NCBI GenBank assembly: GCA_021399435.1
Contig: JAJTUP010000001.1
Coordinates: forward strand, 1,116,001 to 1,180,000
DNA: 64,000 nucleotides
Source of the DNA: Diaporthe sp. PMI_573
Lineage: Eukaryota > Ascomycota > Sordariomycetes > Diaporthales > Diaporthaceae
Direction: 5' to 3'
Shown: piece by piece, positions 44,057 to 53,640 of the stretch
Numbering within the stretch: position 1 is the first letter of the stretch
Layout of the letters: every line of letters begins with the position of its first letter
Notes under the pieces: generated by a model
The model's database searches: none
Seen by the model: only the letters and a program-made list of their open reading frames with translations
What the model was told of the DNA's origin: nothing
Translations under genes and position numbers: made by a program

Positions 44057-44394
44057 CTAACAGACATCACTGCTCGTAACCCATTCCCGAATAATGGTCT
44101 CAGTGCATCCATAGCATGCACAAAGCTGGTCCTCGTCAGTGATAGGGTGAGTAAAGGCCCTCTGCGGTAGCTCACCTCATCCCGGGCAACCGTCTGGTTA
44201 TCAACATTGACGCATCGAAAGATCTCAGTGGCATTCCCGCCTCGGATGTAGGCTGCGAGGCATGCATTGGCCATCATGACATTGAGGCAGGCCTGCGAAG
44301 TGGTGTCACATGGTGCCTCTTGTGCTGCTCCAAAGGAACCGAGGCCGGTGAGAGAGCTGACGAGGGCGGCTGAGTATAGTTTGGAAATGAGCAT
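44057..44394 (-). CDS. Small secreted eight-cysteine protein
   Basis: Exons 44176-44394 (73 codons) and 44057-44131 (24 codons plus stop) join in frame to give 97 aa. The N-terminus MLISKLYSAALVSSLTGLGS with AAQ after it is a typical signal peptide, cleaved near residue 24. The mature part has eight cysteines at 29, 36, 45, 61, 77, 79, 82 and 97, ending exactly on a Cys, and N-glycosylation sites N54-A-T and N66-Q-T. The intron is only 44 nt and its acceptor is GAG rather than CAG/TAG. Without splicing, the frame is longer and loses five of the cysteines' pattern, so I prefer the spliced form. Size, secretion and cysteine density fit candidate effectors or surface proteins of fungi; the role is inferred. 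An alternative start 13 codons upstream would also keep the hydrophobic stretch. Confidence 0.6.
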
Positions 44395-44998
44395 CGTGAA
44401 GATAGATGAAGTGATCTTGCTGTAATGATTCAATCAACAGGGTGCCTGCAAATGAGCCAACTATCGAGAGGATCGGCAATGAAGACTGTGCTGATTATAA
44501 GCATTTCGGCGCCGTCATATGTGTCCGAATGCCCAGGCTCATTCGTCACATCGTAATACAGTGCTACTTTTGGCTAATTGGACTGCGCTCCAAGAACGGG
44601 CTTTGCATCGTCGCCTGTGTATTTAGGCGGAACCCATTGCCTGAATCAATACCCGGTCATCCTCCTGTTTGAGAACACCTGCACAAGACATTTTCATGAC
44701 TGCTATTTGTCAGGAGTTCATTTTCTATCAAAGGAGTACCAAAACGAGTATCATCTTTTGAGAACTTTCTAGTGCTTACAGGCACCATGCCTTCAACAGC
44801 ATATTGAGAGCTTCATCGAGAATCTTGAATCATAGGCAACTCCGGAGGTCATGCTTCTGTCATTTTCCGTCTTCGCTGATCGCCGCACGGAAGCGGGCAT
44901 TGTATCGCCCGGCTTCAGGTGTTGGCGCAGAATGTTCTGCAATATCGCCATCCTTCTGAGCTGACCACGATTGTGGCCAACCGTTCCAAGCAAGGCTC
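44395..44998. other. Intergenic, nothing seen
   Basis: Upstream flank of the secreted-protein gene and downstream flank of the C2H2 gene. Short plus-strand ORFs here lack motifs. Confidence 0.5.
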
Positions 44999-46059
44999 CT
45001 ACTGCGCAACGCGCTGGGCCCTCTTGCGATCGACCACCGCTCGCCAGTGCGGGAACGTCTTGATGACCGTCCTGATGCGGCTGATCTCGATTGCAATCCG
45101 GGCCCGTCTCCATCCGCTCGGCACCCGAGCAGGGGGAGGCAGGTCGGCCCTGAGCGTCGCAAGGGTGGCCCGGTCCTCCACCAGCAGCCTCCTGAGCAGT
45201 GAAAGCCTCTTGCGGCGGATGTGGGCGTGGTTGGTGGAGAAGGCCTCTCGGTGGCCAGCCTGGTAGATGTCGTGGGCCGTGTGCATGTGGTCGTGCACGT
45301 CGTGGGGCCGACCCTCTCTGGTCCAGGTGCACTCGGTGCACGCCGCGTTGCCGTAGCTCTGGTGGATGGCCTCGTGGTGGGTCTTGAGGACTGCCATGTC
45401 GACCATGGTCTTGTTGCACCAGCCGCAGCCGATGCGTCCGTTTGACAGAGGGAGAGGTGCGATCTCGTTGGGCCTGTTGGGCGTGAGGGTTAGTACGCGC
45501 TCGTGAGGAGATTTGTGTCGAGCGCTTTTGAAAGAGGTCATGACTTACTCTCCCACGGCCTCCACATCCACTTGAGCCTCAAGAATGGCATCAACGGTTG
45601 GGTATTGCTGGGCATATTCCGCCACTTTGCATGGGTGGGCAAGGAAGTATTCCTCGTAGTCGCTCATGATGTCGGAAATGAACCTCGACATCTCGTGGGT
45701 GTTCAAGTAGAACCTGATTGGAACATTTAGTCACTTCATTGGCGCACGATGAAGAAGCAAACAAAAATTAGGATTTTGATGACTTACTTAGGGGCGTCGC
45801 CGTGGCCTGCCCTATCGATATTCCAACGAGAAGCGGCGTGGAGAACCGCGCGCTCGGCGAACTCGGCGCTCGTGCGAAGCAATTCATAGTCGTAGAACGC
45901 GATGTTGAGGCGGCCGTAGCCCGCCCTGCCCTCGAGGAGGAGGGTTGCCACCTCCCAACAAGTGTTGCGAGCATGGTGGGCGAAATTGGGGAGGGCCTGG
46001 TGCTTGGCGAGGATGGCCGCAACCTCGTTGACAACATGCTTGACGCGAAGAGGATCCAT
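44999..46059 (-). CDS. C2H2 zinc-finger protein, 303 aa, three exons
   Basis: Exons 45788-46059, 45549-45713 and 44999-45473 (272, 165 and 475 nt) join in frame. Both introns have GTAAGTCA donors and CAG acceptors, the second with ACTAAC. Residues 1-145 form a helical domain (LRVKHVVNEVAAILAKHQAL ... FISDIMSDYEEYFLAHPCKV ... YPTVDAILEAQVDVEAVGE) of unknown family. Two zinc fingers follow: C162-x2-C165-x12-H178-x4-H183 and C191-x2-C194-x13-H208-x4-H213. The remaining C-terminus is strongly basic with Arg-rich helices (RRKRLSLLRRLLVEDRATLA). The layout suggests a nuclear DNA- or RNA-binding protein; the target is unknown. A pyrimidine-rich tandem repeat lies 57 bp upstream of the start. The gene is intact and is one of the best-supported in the window. 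Confidence 0.75.
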
Positions 46060-46115
46060 CGTGACTGATCGGTCTTTTGTTGATGTGTGGTCAAGGCAGA
46101 AAGGCTTTGTGATGA

Positions 46116-46297
46116 TGAGGTCGAAGAGTGAGGTCGAAGACAGAAAGGGCCTGTGACGGTGAGGTCGAAGAAGGAGGTCGAAGAAGGAGATTGAAGAATG
46201 AGGTTGAAGAATGAGGTTGAAGAAGGAGGTCAAGAATGAGGTCGAAAAGAGGTCAAGTGGTGAGGTCGAAGAGTAAGGTCAAGTGGTGAGGTTGAAT
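46116..46297. repeat. 12-15 bp purine-rich tandem repeat in the 5' flank of the C2H2 gene
   Basis: Ten or more degenerate units of the type gaggtcgaagaagga or gaggttgaagaat run from 46116 to 46297. On the transcribed (minus) strand this is a C/T-rich tract directly upstream of the ATG at 46059, the same setting as the 392-502 repeat relative to its gene. Confidence 0.75.
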
Positions 46298-46368
46298 GTT
46301 GAGGGGGGTCGATCGAAGAGGGGCATTGATCGAAGTGAATGCCCTCGACGCCGCCAGTCTGGACGTAT

Positions 46369-46779
46369 CTAAGTGAATGTGGGCGAGGCCGAGGGAGCTC
46401 GCCTGTGGGAGCGTCGCCTCGGTCGGGCATAACCCTGTAATAGTGCACAGAGAAGTATCAAATTTAATGATATATTCTCTATGCCCCTCTCCAGAACCTT
46501 TTGTTCTCTTAAACCGTTAGTTACTTGGGTGAAGGCAGCGCCTTCATCCTCGCCGGACCCCTCCGTGGTGTCCTGCTTCTTCTTGGTTGCCTTCTTAGGG
46601 GTGGGCTTGATCTTCTTCGTGGGCGACTCGTCGCAGTCTTCGCCGTCGCTGTGGCCAGGCTCGAAGCTCGGCTTCTTGAAGGTCCTCTTGACCTTCTTGA
46701 TCGACGGCTCCTCTGAGCCGTCACCGTCACCGTAAGCAGGCCCGACGGTCGGATGCTTGTGCTTGGAAGGGGTCGGCAT
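46369..46779 (-). CDS. Lys/Glu-rich, probably nuclear, protein of 106 aa
   Basis: An ATG at 46779 (MPTPSKHKHPTVGP) opens exon 46525-46779. A 90-nt intron (GTAACTAACG ... ATTACAG) leads to exon 46369-46434, ending with a basic ARPRRRSHRRAPSAS. The protein is low in complexity, alternating acidic (DGDGSEEP, HSDGEDCDESP, EGSGEDEG) and basic (IKKVKRTFKKP, KKIKPTPKKATKKKQ) blocks. That pattern is typical of disordered nuclear proteins and similar in style to the tail of the 16.9-17.5 kb protein. The intron is a multiple of three, so unspliced reading is also open. An upstream frame (KKFDNIIAEDDAS) may be an additional exon. Function is unknown. Confidence 0.4.
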   Translation of the reverse strand: MPTPSKHKHPTVGPAYGDGDGSEEPSIKKVKRTFKKPSFEPGHSDGEDCDESPTKKIKPTPKKATKKKQDTTEGSGEDEGAAFTQVTNGLREQKVLERGIENISLNLILLCALLQGYARPRRRSHRRAPSASPTFT

Positions 46780-46863
46780 CGCTCGTGCCCATGGCCTTCT
46801 TGAACGGTGACTTGTCGAAGCATCATCCTCCGCAATGATGTTATCGAACTTCTTTGACTTGTT

Positions 46864-47112
46864 ATGATGGCCAACCAAACGCCCACAAATCGTCAGATCA
46901 CAACCAACTCGTCTACCCACAAAGAGCTCGAGCAAGAGTCTCCCCAGTATAGTCGATCTAAGAAGACCGGTACTGCGGTATTGATGCCTCCTCTGAGGCG
47001 CATCACTCCGAGGGAGTGTATGCGCTTCACCGCCGTTGAGCGGAGCTGGTGTGACCAGTGCTCGAAAGAGCTGTGCACCTGGAGCTTGAAGTTTTGGGAA
47101 CCACTTCAGTGA
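46864..47112 (+). CDS. Small ORF with CxxC motif, 82 aa
   Basis: Starting at tandem ATGs (46864), the frame gives a polar Thr/Gln/Ser-rich N-terminus. It then reads PPLRRITPRECMRFTAVERS, W-C-D-Q-C-S-K-E-L-C and a Trp-containing end. The CxxCxxxxC element is like those of other small proteins here. A +1 shift just before the stop would continue FSDRQPHGELIQLDNMRCF with FNPKCC, up to a GTGAGT donor at 47203. So this may be a frameshifted first exon of a longer Cys-rich gene. The start is 85 bp from the divergent start at 46779. Weak support. Confidence 0.35.
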   Translation: MMANQTPTNRQITTNSSTHKELEQESPQYSRSKKTGTAVLMPPLRRITPRECMRFTAVERSWCDQCSKELCTWSLKFWEPLQ

Positions 47113-47508
47113 CCGTCAGCCCCACGGGGAACTCATCCAATTAGACAACATGCGCTGCTTCAACCCCAAATGCTGTCGACTGTCTTCTCGCCACCCTTTG
47201 GTGAGTACCCCCATTGACCAGGCTTCCGAATAGCTTTCGTCCAGTGTACACAGGGATCGACATGGATGTTAGGGCTGACCATGCTGCTCATCTATGAGAC
47301 GCTCGCGCTGCTCTTGAGAAAGCCAGATGACTACCATCCTGCCAAAAAATACCTGTGGTTCGTTTGCCAGCTCTGGTCGTCCGGTGACGCAGTTATCCTC
47401 TTCGCACGCCATGGGTCCTCAGAGACCATCAGATATCGATTGGATCGAACCTGGAATCGCTACTTTCGACCTGCCCGACCACCCTCTCTACCTCCAAACC
47501 GATGGCAG

Positions 47509-49560
47509 TCACAACGATGAGTTGTCCAGGGTCGCAGGAATACCGGCGTGTTGGGACTTCAAGCTGGGTTGGATCACCGCGGGACCGCTGACAGTGGGGC
47601 TTACGGTGCCATTGTTTTCGGAAACAGCCGAGATGGTTGGATACCTGCCAGTGTTGGACAGGATGTACTGGAAGAATGCGACCTCGAACGGGTAGGCGAT
47701 GAAGGCATCATAGCGTCGTTCCATGTCGCCACAGTATCGGCGAGGATGGCAGCGTCTTTCAACTTGGGCACCGTGGTGTTCAACCCTGTCAAAAAGTCAC
47801 TCAGGCTCGTACAGGCGATGGCGCGGCGATTTCGTCGGTGAGCCCTGGGGATGAGGGAGTCGTCTAGGCTAACCCGACGGCGAGGCTCACGTCGCAAGCT
47901 CTGATCTCGCGCCCTCTGGAGCGAGCAGCGCCATAATCTAAAGCTAGCTGGAGCGTGGTAGCTGACTCGTCTTGTTCTCCTATATCAGAGGTAAAGCTAA
48001 TCAGCGACCTGCAGGTAACATTCGGGGTGTTTTCATGAGCACTTACTTGGACGTTGCTGACTTTCACTTCGCCGAGGGCTCCTCCGAGCCCAATCCTCGA
48101 CAGCCAACGCGAGCCCGCCACCAGCGACAGCATCAGGCAGAGCGTGGGTGTCGTCATCGGAGTTGAACGTATTGAAGACGCCCGGAAGTGCGTTGAGACA
48201 GCTTCACGAGTACCATGTTGACAGATTCTTCCGTTGACGGTGGAAATGTACTGTAGGACATGTCTATTACCCATTGCTAAAAGCCCTTTGCGGTCGCTCT
48301 TCCTCAGCATACGCATAGCAGACTCGAAAGAATCCCAGCCTTGGAAGACTTTCATGTCCATCGTCAGCACTGACTCGACAATGTCTACCAAGTTTTGGTA
48401 GTAGTCTAGCTGGCGCTCATCCTGGCCGTCCCGTTCATCTTTGTGTTGGACAGGGTGATGGAGGGTAGCCTGTACGCCAGGAAGAACGTCTTGCCAAGCA
48501 GGTCTCGCCCGAGATCTTCCATTCCCCGGAGTTTGTCGTCAGTGATGAAGAGTATCTTCTCATAAGCCTTGAGAAGGACCACGGCGCCATTTCCAGCCAG
48601 ATGGGGGGCGGGGGGGCTTCTCCAAGCCCTGAGACCCCCAACTGGCCCGGGACCGGCACATCGTTGGAGAACACGACCGTGCTGTTAAGGCCGCTTCTCA
48701 GGCTCGTGCTGGCGGTAAGGCCCGGGAGGACGGGGCGACCGGTTCCGAGGTTCACGGGGCGGTCATCGATGGCCTGGGGACGCTGCTGCTCGAGGGCGAG
48801 TTTCTTCTACTAGGTCGGGTAGCCGTGGAAGAGGCCCAACGTCTCCTGGGTCGCGCTGTCAGAGGCATTTCGTGATTGTACTTACACCCCTGCTGGGTTC
48901 AAGGGCCCTCATGAAGCCATTTGTCACAATGAACCTTCTGGCGACGGCCGCTGCTGCTGCCGCCAGCACTGTGGTGCTGCTGAGCTTTGATGGCTCGTCG
49001 GAGTGGTACCATCGAAAGCACGAAGGGCTGGAACAGGCCCGGCCCAACTCCTCTTGGGTCCCCCGATCGTGAGGCATCTCGTGTTGTGCCCTTGCTGGGT
49101 GAAAGCACAAGGGTCCATTGTGAATCCACTTGTCGCAGAAGAGTTTCTCGCGACGGTTCGTCGCCGCAGGATCGCCTGCTTCTTCCCTCAAGCAGGGTAC
49201 AAGCGGAAGGTTCGAGCCTCTCCAGGCCCTCGGCCGTGCGGCAGCTCGTGCTTGTACTTGCACCCCTGCTGGGTAGAGGCGCAGGATCCGTCGTGGATCC
49301 ACTTGTCGCAGGAGGCCTTCTCGCATCGGCTGCTGCCCGTCGATGGCCAGCTTCTTACTCCAGCCCGAGTACCCGTGCAACATTTCGAGCCTCTCTAGGC
49401 TCTCTCCGCCATGCGACATCTCGTGTTTGTACTTGAGGCCCGCTGATGCTGGCAGGGAACCCGAGTTGGCGGACTCTGACGAGCCACGGGCATGTCAGTA
49501 TCCGAGTCGGAGGGGTTCCACTTGTCAGAGCAGGTCCGGAACAACTGTGAGCTGCACCGA
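47509..49560 (-). pseudogene. Decayed CCCH zinc-finger gene, copy 1
   Basis: The minus strand carries four degenerate CCCH fingers in changing frames. The clearest is C-DKWIHDGS-C-ASTQQG-C-KYK-H at 49.31-49.24 kb (C-x8-C-x6-C-x3-H). Others are CDKWIHNGPLC at 49.14 kb, KYKHEMSHGG at 49.43 kb and CDKWLHEGP/TQQGCKYNHEM at 48.93-48.87 kb. The last is followed by LGLFHGYPT with two stops where TGG TGG would be expected. Further downstream VVLLKAYEKILFITDDKLRG (48.58 kb), VDIVESVLTMDMKVFQGWDS (48.39 kb) and CTSLSDFLTGLNTTVPKLKD (47.8 kb) read well but in different frames. A plausible intron lies at about 47971-48036. CCCH fingers of this type bind RNA in other proteins. This copy is dead. Confidence 0.55.
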
Positions 49561-49725
49561 AGGTCGAGCTCTGTCCAAAGGCCGGGCAGCCTCCGATGGC
49601 GGCGACGAAGGGTTGATCGGACCATGACTATTGGGGACAAATGGCGACGACTCGAAACTCCAGGAGCATTTCTGTGCGAGGGCTGCTGCCGCCAGCACTG
49701 TGGTGCTGCTGAGCGGTGATGGCTC
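48953..49725 (-). repeat. 44-bp direct repeat pair flanking the CCCH fingers
   Basis: The segment gctgctgccgccagcactgt plus the following 24 bp occurs at 48953-48996 and again at 49682-49725, 729 bp apart, with only two or three differences. On the minus strand both encode L-S-S-T-T-V-L-A-A-A-A. This shows that a block with CCCH fingers was duplicated, or that the linker is a repeated module. Confidence 0.7.
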
Positions 49726-50470
49726 AGGCCGGGGTCGTTCCGTCGAAGCCACGGGGTTGAAGAAGTGGCAGGCCTTGGGATCTCAAAGGGGCGACCACCG
49801 TAGAGAAAAGGGCAATTGTCCTGGCGTTGCAAGTAGAGCGGGTTGAAGCCGCTGGTGCCCGACTGCATCGTCTGGCGACTCTGAGGAAAGTAGCCATGCA
49901 TCGTGCTGAAGGCCATTCTGTCGTTCTCTTTCATGCCGAAGCCCGGGCAAAAGCTCTGGTTCGACCGGGGGAAGAGTCAGGATCCTCTGATCCTGGAGCT
50001 CTGCCCCTTTCTCAACACTCATGTCGAAGTTTTCGACGGGCGGTCCCTGTGGCATCGATGGCTCGGGGTGGCGTCGTGCCATCGGAGCCTCGAGTGGCAA
50101 GACCAGGCGGGCCTCTACTCGGGCCAGGTGACGCATTGATGCTGCTGTCGATGCGGGACTAGATGTTGTCGGGCCGCGACGCCGTTGAGGCAGGCTGCTC
50201 GTCGGTGCCGGGCGAGCGCGTCATCGGCAGGACAATCATGCCCTCGTCGGTGTTGACTCGGCCAGGGATGTTTTCGAGCTCCACCAGAAGCATGTCGACC
50301 GACACGAGCCAATTGTACTGGCCGTGTGCCGGTAATCGGCCGTCCCCCTCTGGGCATCCATCGGCACTGTTTTGAGAATGTTAGCAGGGTCTCCAATCTG
50401 GGTGTGACCGGGCCTCAGGGGGATAACTGTACCACACAGAAGCTGATGGGCGTTCCTTACCTCAACCAAG
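49561..50470 (-). pseudogene. N-terminal module remnant of the CCCH gene, copy 1
   Basis: At 50.32-50.16 kb the minus strand reads GQYNWLVSVDMLLVELENIP, then GRVNTDEGMIVLPMTRSPG, ending TAG. It matches in layout GQYTSLVPVDRLPLEFENIP at 51.99 kb. A Pro/Glu-rich frame follows to 49.8 kb. From memory, fungal CCCH proteins carry such a GQYT-LVPVD-L segment ahead of the fingers, which would place this as the N-terminal part of the gene whose fingers lie at 48.9-49.4 kb. Confidence 0.45.
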
Positions 50471-51374
50471 AGACAGTCAAATAGGGATCCTCTGATCCCT
50501 GGACTTCTCCAAACCCCGTTTGCCGCCTTCGCCGGGAACGAGTTCGCTTGTTAAAGCGGTTAATGATGCATGCCACAGGAGAGCTGCGGGACTATTGAGC
50601 TTACCGAATGGTGCGAGCAGACTCGTTCGCGGCGTTCTGGCCGGCAGGAGGGCCCTGCATGGCAGGAGCGGGAGGGGGCTGGCCGTCCATGCCACCACCA
50701 TTCATAGGGGTGGAGCCTTCAGGAAGTCCGTTGTTGTTCTGCGGGAAAGACATTGCTCAAGACGTTTGTCGGCCCCGGGGCCATATCCATGACCATAAAC
50801 GGCGGCACCAGGGAGGCGCGGTGAAGCGAGCTTTCTTGGTCCCCAATCTTTTGACCATGAGTCACGGGATGTCGACAGTACTGTGAAGGACCTCTACAGC
50901 GGAGGGGTCCTCAGGATCGCCTCCGCCCGAAAAGTGACAGCGGCCACTTTAATACCGTGGAAGTTCAGCTTGGGCGTACGGTAGGGACTTGACATCTTCC
51001 AGTGAATTTGGAGACTCGGTAAGCCCGTCCCCTGGGTTGCCCTTACAGCTCTTGCAGTGGCTAACGCCATGCACCGTGCAAACATACAACTCCACGCTGC
51101 TGTAACTAAGAGGGTATTAGCATCCATCCTGCTTCACTTCGCTTCAACATTGTCTTGACCTACTCACCACTGGCATCGCCCTTTTCGAGCTGCCTTTGCA
51201 AGGCATCTCACGCCCTCATACCCAATATTGGGAAAGGGTTTGACACCGATGCCATGCGTCTCAAAGCGTTCTCTCCGCCTGGGGCGAGAGGGGAACCATT
51301 GCCGGGCACGCCCTTGATGGCTCATATCTCATGTCCCCGTGGACATTCTACCACGAAGTGATCCTCTGATCACT
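50471..51374. other. No supported gene
   Basis: Both strands carry short frames with weak coding character between the two CCCH-type remnants. No motif is recognised. Confidence 0.35.
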
Positions 51375-53640
51375 TCACTTCAGAAACATGCTTGTGCTGT
51401 GCGCTGCCTTGGAGGGAGCACCCTGGAGGGAGGGAGCACCCGCCCGGCTCATCCAAAAGGCGTGCTGGAGCTGTGGGTCGTTGTCGTCCTCAACCCCATC
51501 GGCACTTCCATGATTCTGAGCTCCCCCATCATTCTGAGCTCCCCAATCGTAAAAGCCGCCTTGTCCACCGCTCCCGACCGCCTCTTCCTCCTGATCGTCC
51601 TCGGCATCGATAGCAAGCGACCGCCTGGCGCCCGCGCGGGAGGACCCACCCCCCCACGTACGGGACGCTGTCGCCGCTTGACCTTTGTCGGCTCGGACCG
51701 GGCGCACCATCTCCTGTCTGGATTCCCTGTGAGGCGTTTCGTGCTGCGGCGCGTATGCCGGGCTGGCGCGCCCGCGAGCTGAGGGAGCCTTCAAAATGGC
51801 CGCTCTGAGGAGAGGCTGAGGCCCGAGTTGAGAGGAGCCTCAGGGAGCGGGCTCCTTTGAGCCAATTCCAGGACTTGTCGTGGCTTTCTTGTCTCTTCAT
51901 CAGAGCAAGCGAAACATAGCGCTTCATCGTGGTCCAGCCTTTGCTCGGTGTTCACACGGCGGGGAATGTTCTCGAACTCCAACGGGAGCCTATCGACCGG
52001 GACGAGGCTGGTGTACTGGCCTCCGCCGCGGTCGTAGCAGTATGCCATGGCTCGGTCCATGTCGTCATCGGCAATGACCTTTCCGTTCTGAGGATGCCTT
52101 CTGACGTTGTTCGAAGAGCTTCTCGACCCTCTCGGTTGTGGCTCCTCTGAGCCAAGACATGGCCGTGTCCATGTCATCTTCAGCGATCATCTTGCCAGTC
52201 TGCGGATGCATTTCCGCGTTGTTCCCCGCAGGTCTTGGGTGCTCGAAGAGGTCTGCGAGCATCGCGGTTCTGGCTCCTCTGAGCCTCCATGTCCTTGGGA
52301 GCTCCGGGGCGGAGCTGGCTGGACGAGCCCGTCCATGCTTGAGCTCAGCTCGTCGGCGTGAGTGATCAACGAGACGTCTTGATGCCAGAACTTGAGCGGG
52401 GTCTTGGGAGTCGCCAGCCAAAGGGGCTCTTGGTGGCTCCAGTCCGGGCGGTCTGGCTTGGCGGAGTGCTGGGAAAGGCACTCTTGACACGCCTCTCATG
52501 CTTGTCGACATGTCGTGCTGCATTTGGGGAGAATTTGCCTTGCTCGAGATTTTGGAACCAATGCTCATCTGGAATTTCATTGTGTCAGCCATCTCGAACA
52601 GTGCAACAAAGAACCATCTGTTCTAAGACTTACAGAACGAGATCAGTGGTGGTCTTTCGCGGGACATCCTTTCCCGGATTCTGGCCACAATGGACCAAAA
52701 CACCTCCTCCTCTCCATCACTCCAGACCTTGCTGCCCTTGATTGCGGTGTTTGAGGGCTCGTTGCCAGGACCCAGGCCTTCATCCTTGTGGCTGCTGGTG
52801 CTGATGACCTCAAATCAAGGCTCACCGTGCCTCGTGAAAGCATCCAGCGGCGCTGCTCGTCCAGGGTACTCCGGCCCTTGGGGTTGAGCTCCGCCGCATC
52901 AACCGGCTGTCGGGCAACAAGCTGGCTCGCTGAAGAACACGGGAGAGCAGCCTCACTGCAGAAGAATATTGGCCGAGGTGAAGGTACCAAATGACCTCCG
53001 TTCCTCGACGGCTACTCTCATAGTGAAGATCGAGCCTGCAACGTATTCCAGCCGTTGGTTGACAGAGCACTCTGTTGCAAGCAATCAGCTGTTTGAAACG
53101 AAGTCTCGCGCGAGCACATTAGGGTCAAAGAATGACGGGTTGGACCATTACTTACCCCTCTGGAGTGGAGCGTCCGCGGCCGAGGCGCAGGCGGCATGGC
53201 TAAGAAGACTGTTGTTGCTTCTGGGATCGAAGCTCGCAACCGGTGGGTAGGGGTAGTGGGAACTACTCGCGATGGGAATGTCTGCGAAATGGGTATCGCG
53301 AGAAGTGGAAGAAAGATCTGCCCAAGATCTCGCTTGGGACGGTGAGGTCAGGTTTTCAAGGCTGACTGTTGAGCCACGCCAGTTCGGGCTCGAAGACCGC
53401 GAGGGATGGTGAGCCGGGACCTTGTGTCCGCCCTCCCTCCGGAGTGGCAATCGGTGGGCAAGGGAAGTTCGCCTTTGAGAGCATGGATGAAGGCATCGGT
53501 GAACTTCTTGTAGTAGCCAGCCTTGCTGACCGCAACATCCTGCCTCAACAGCTTCAGGCAGCTGGCCTGGCCAGGGCTTGACGCGCCTGTGTGCGCCTGG
53601 GCCGGCATTCAACGCCACCGTGGATGTAGATGGCGTCAAG
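51375..53640 (-). pseudogene. Decayed CCCH-type gene, copy 2 (fingers not seen)
   Basis: From upstream to downstream: QASCLKLLRQDVAVSKAGYY with KKFTDAFIHALKGELP (53.5 kb), NPKGRSTLDEQRRWMLSRGT (52.85 kb), and MADTMKFQMSIGSKISSKAN (52.59 kb, ATG). Then two copies of an HPQ-x-GK-x-IA-x-DDMD module (52.2 and 52.1 kb), YDRGGGQYTSLVPVDRLP with LEFENIPRRVNTEQ (52.0 kb), and an acidic EDDQEEEAVGSGGQGGFYDW region with a GAQNDGGAQNHG repeat (51.6 kb). Frames change between pieces. Fingers matching those at 49 kb are not seen here, so this may be the 5' part of the same ancestral gene or a separate copy. Function is lost as read. Confidence 0.45.
52056..52290 (-). repeat. Imperfect tandem duplication of the DDMD module
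   Basis: tccatgtcgtcatcggcaat at 52056 matches tccatgtcatcttcagcgat at 52168, and the 14-bp ggctcctctgagcc recurs at 52140 and 52272. The unit is therefore 112-132 bp with indels. On the minus strand both encode HPQ-T/N-GK-x-IA-E/D-DDMD-x-AM. Loss or gain of bases inside the unit moved the two copies into different frames. Confidence 0.65.

Noticed and set aside
51375..51794. 139-aa acidic minus-strand ORF as a separate gene
   Set aside because: It fits better as a disordered tail of the decayed CCCH-type copy 2, and its initial codon is not a convincing ATG.
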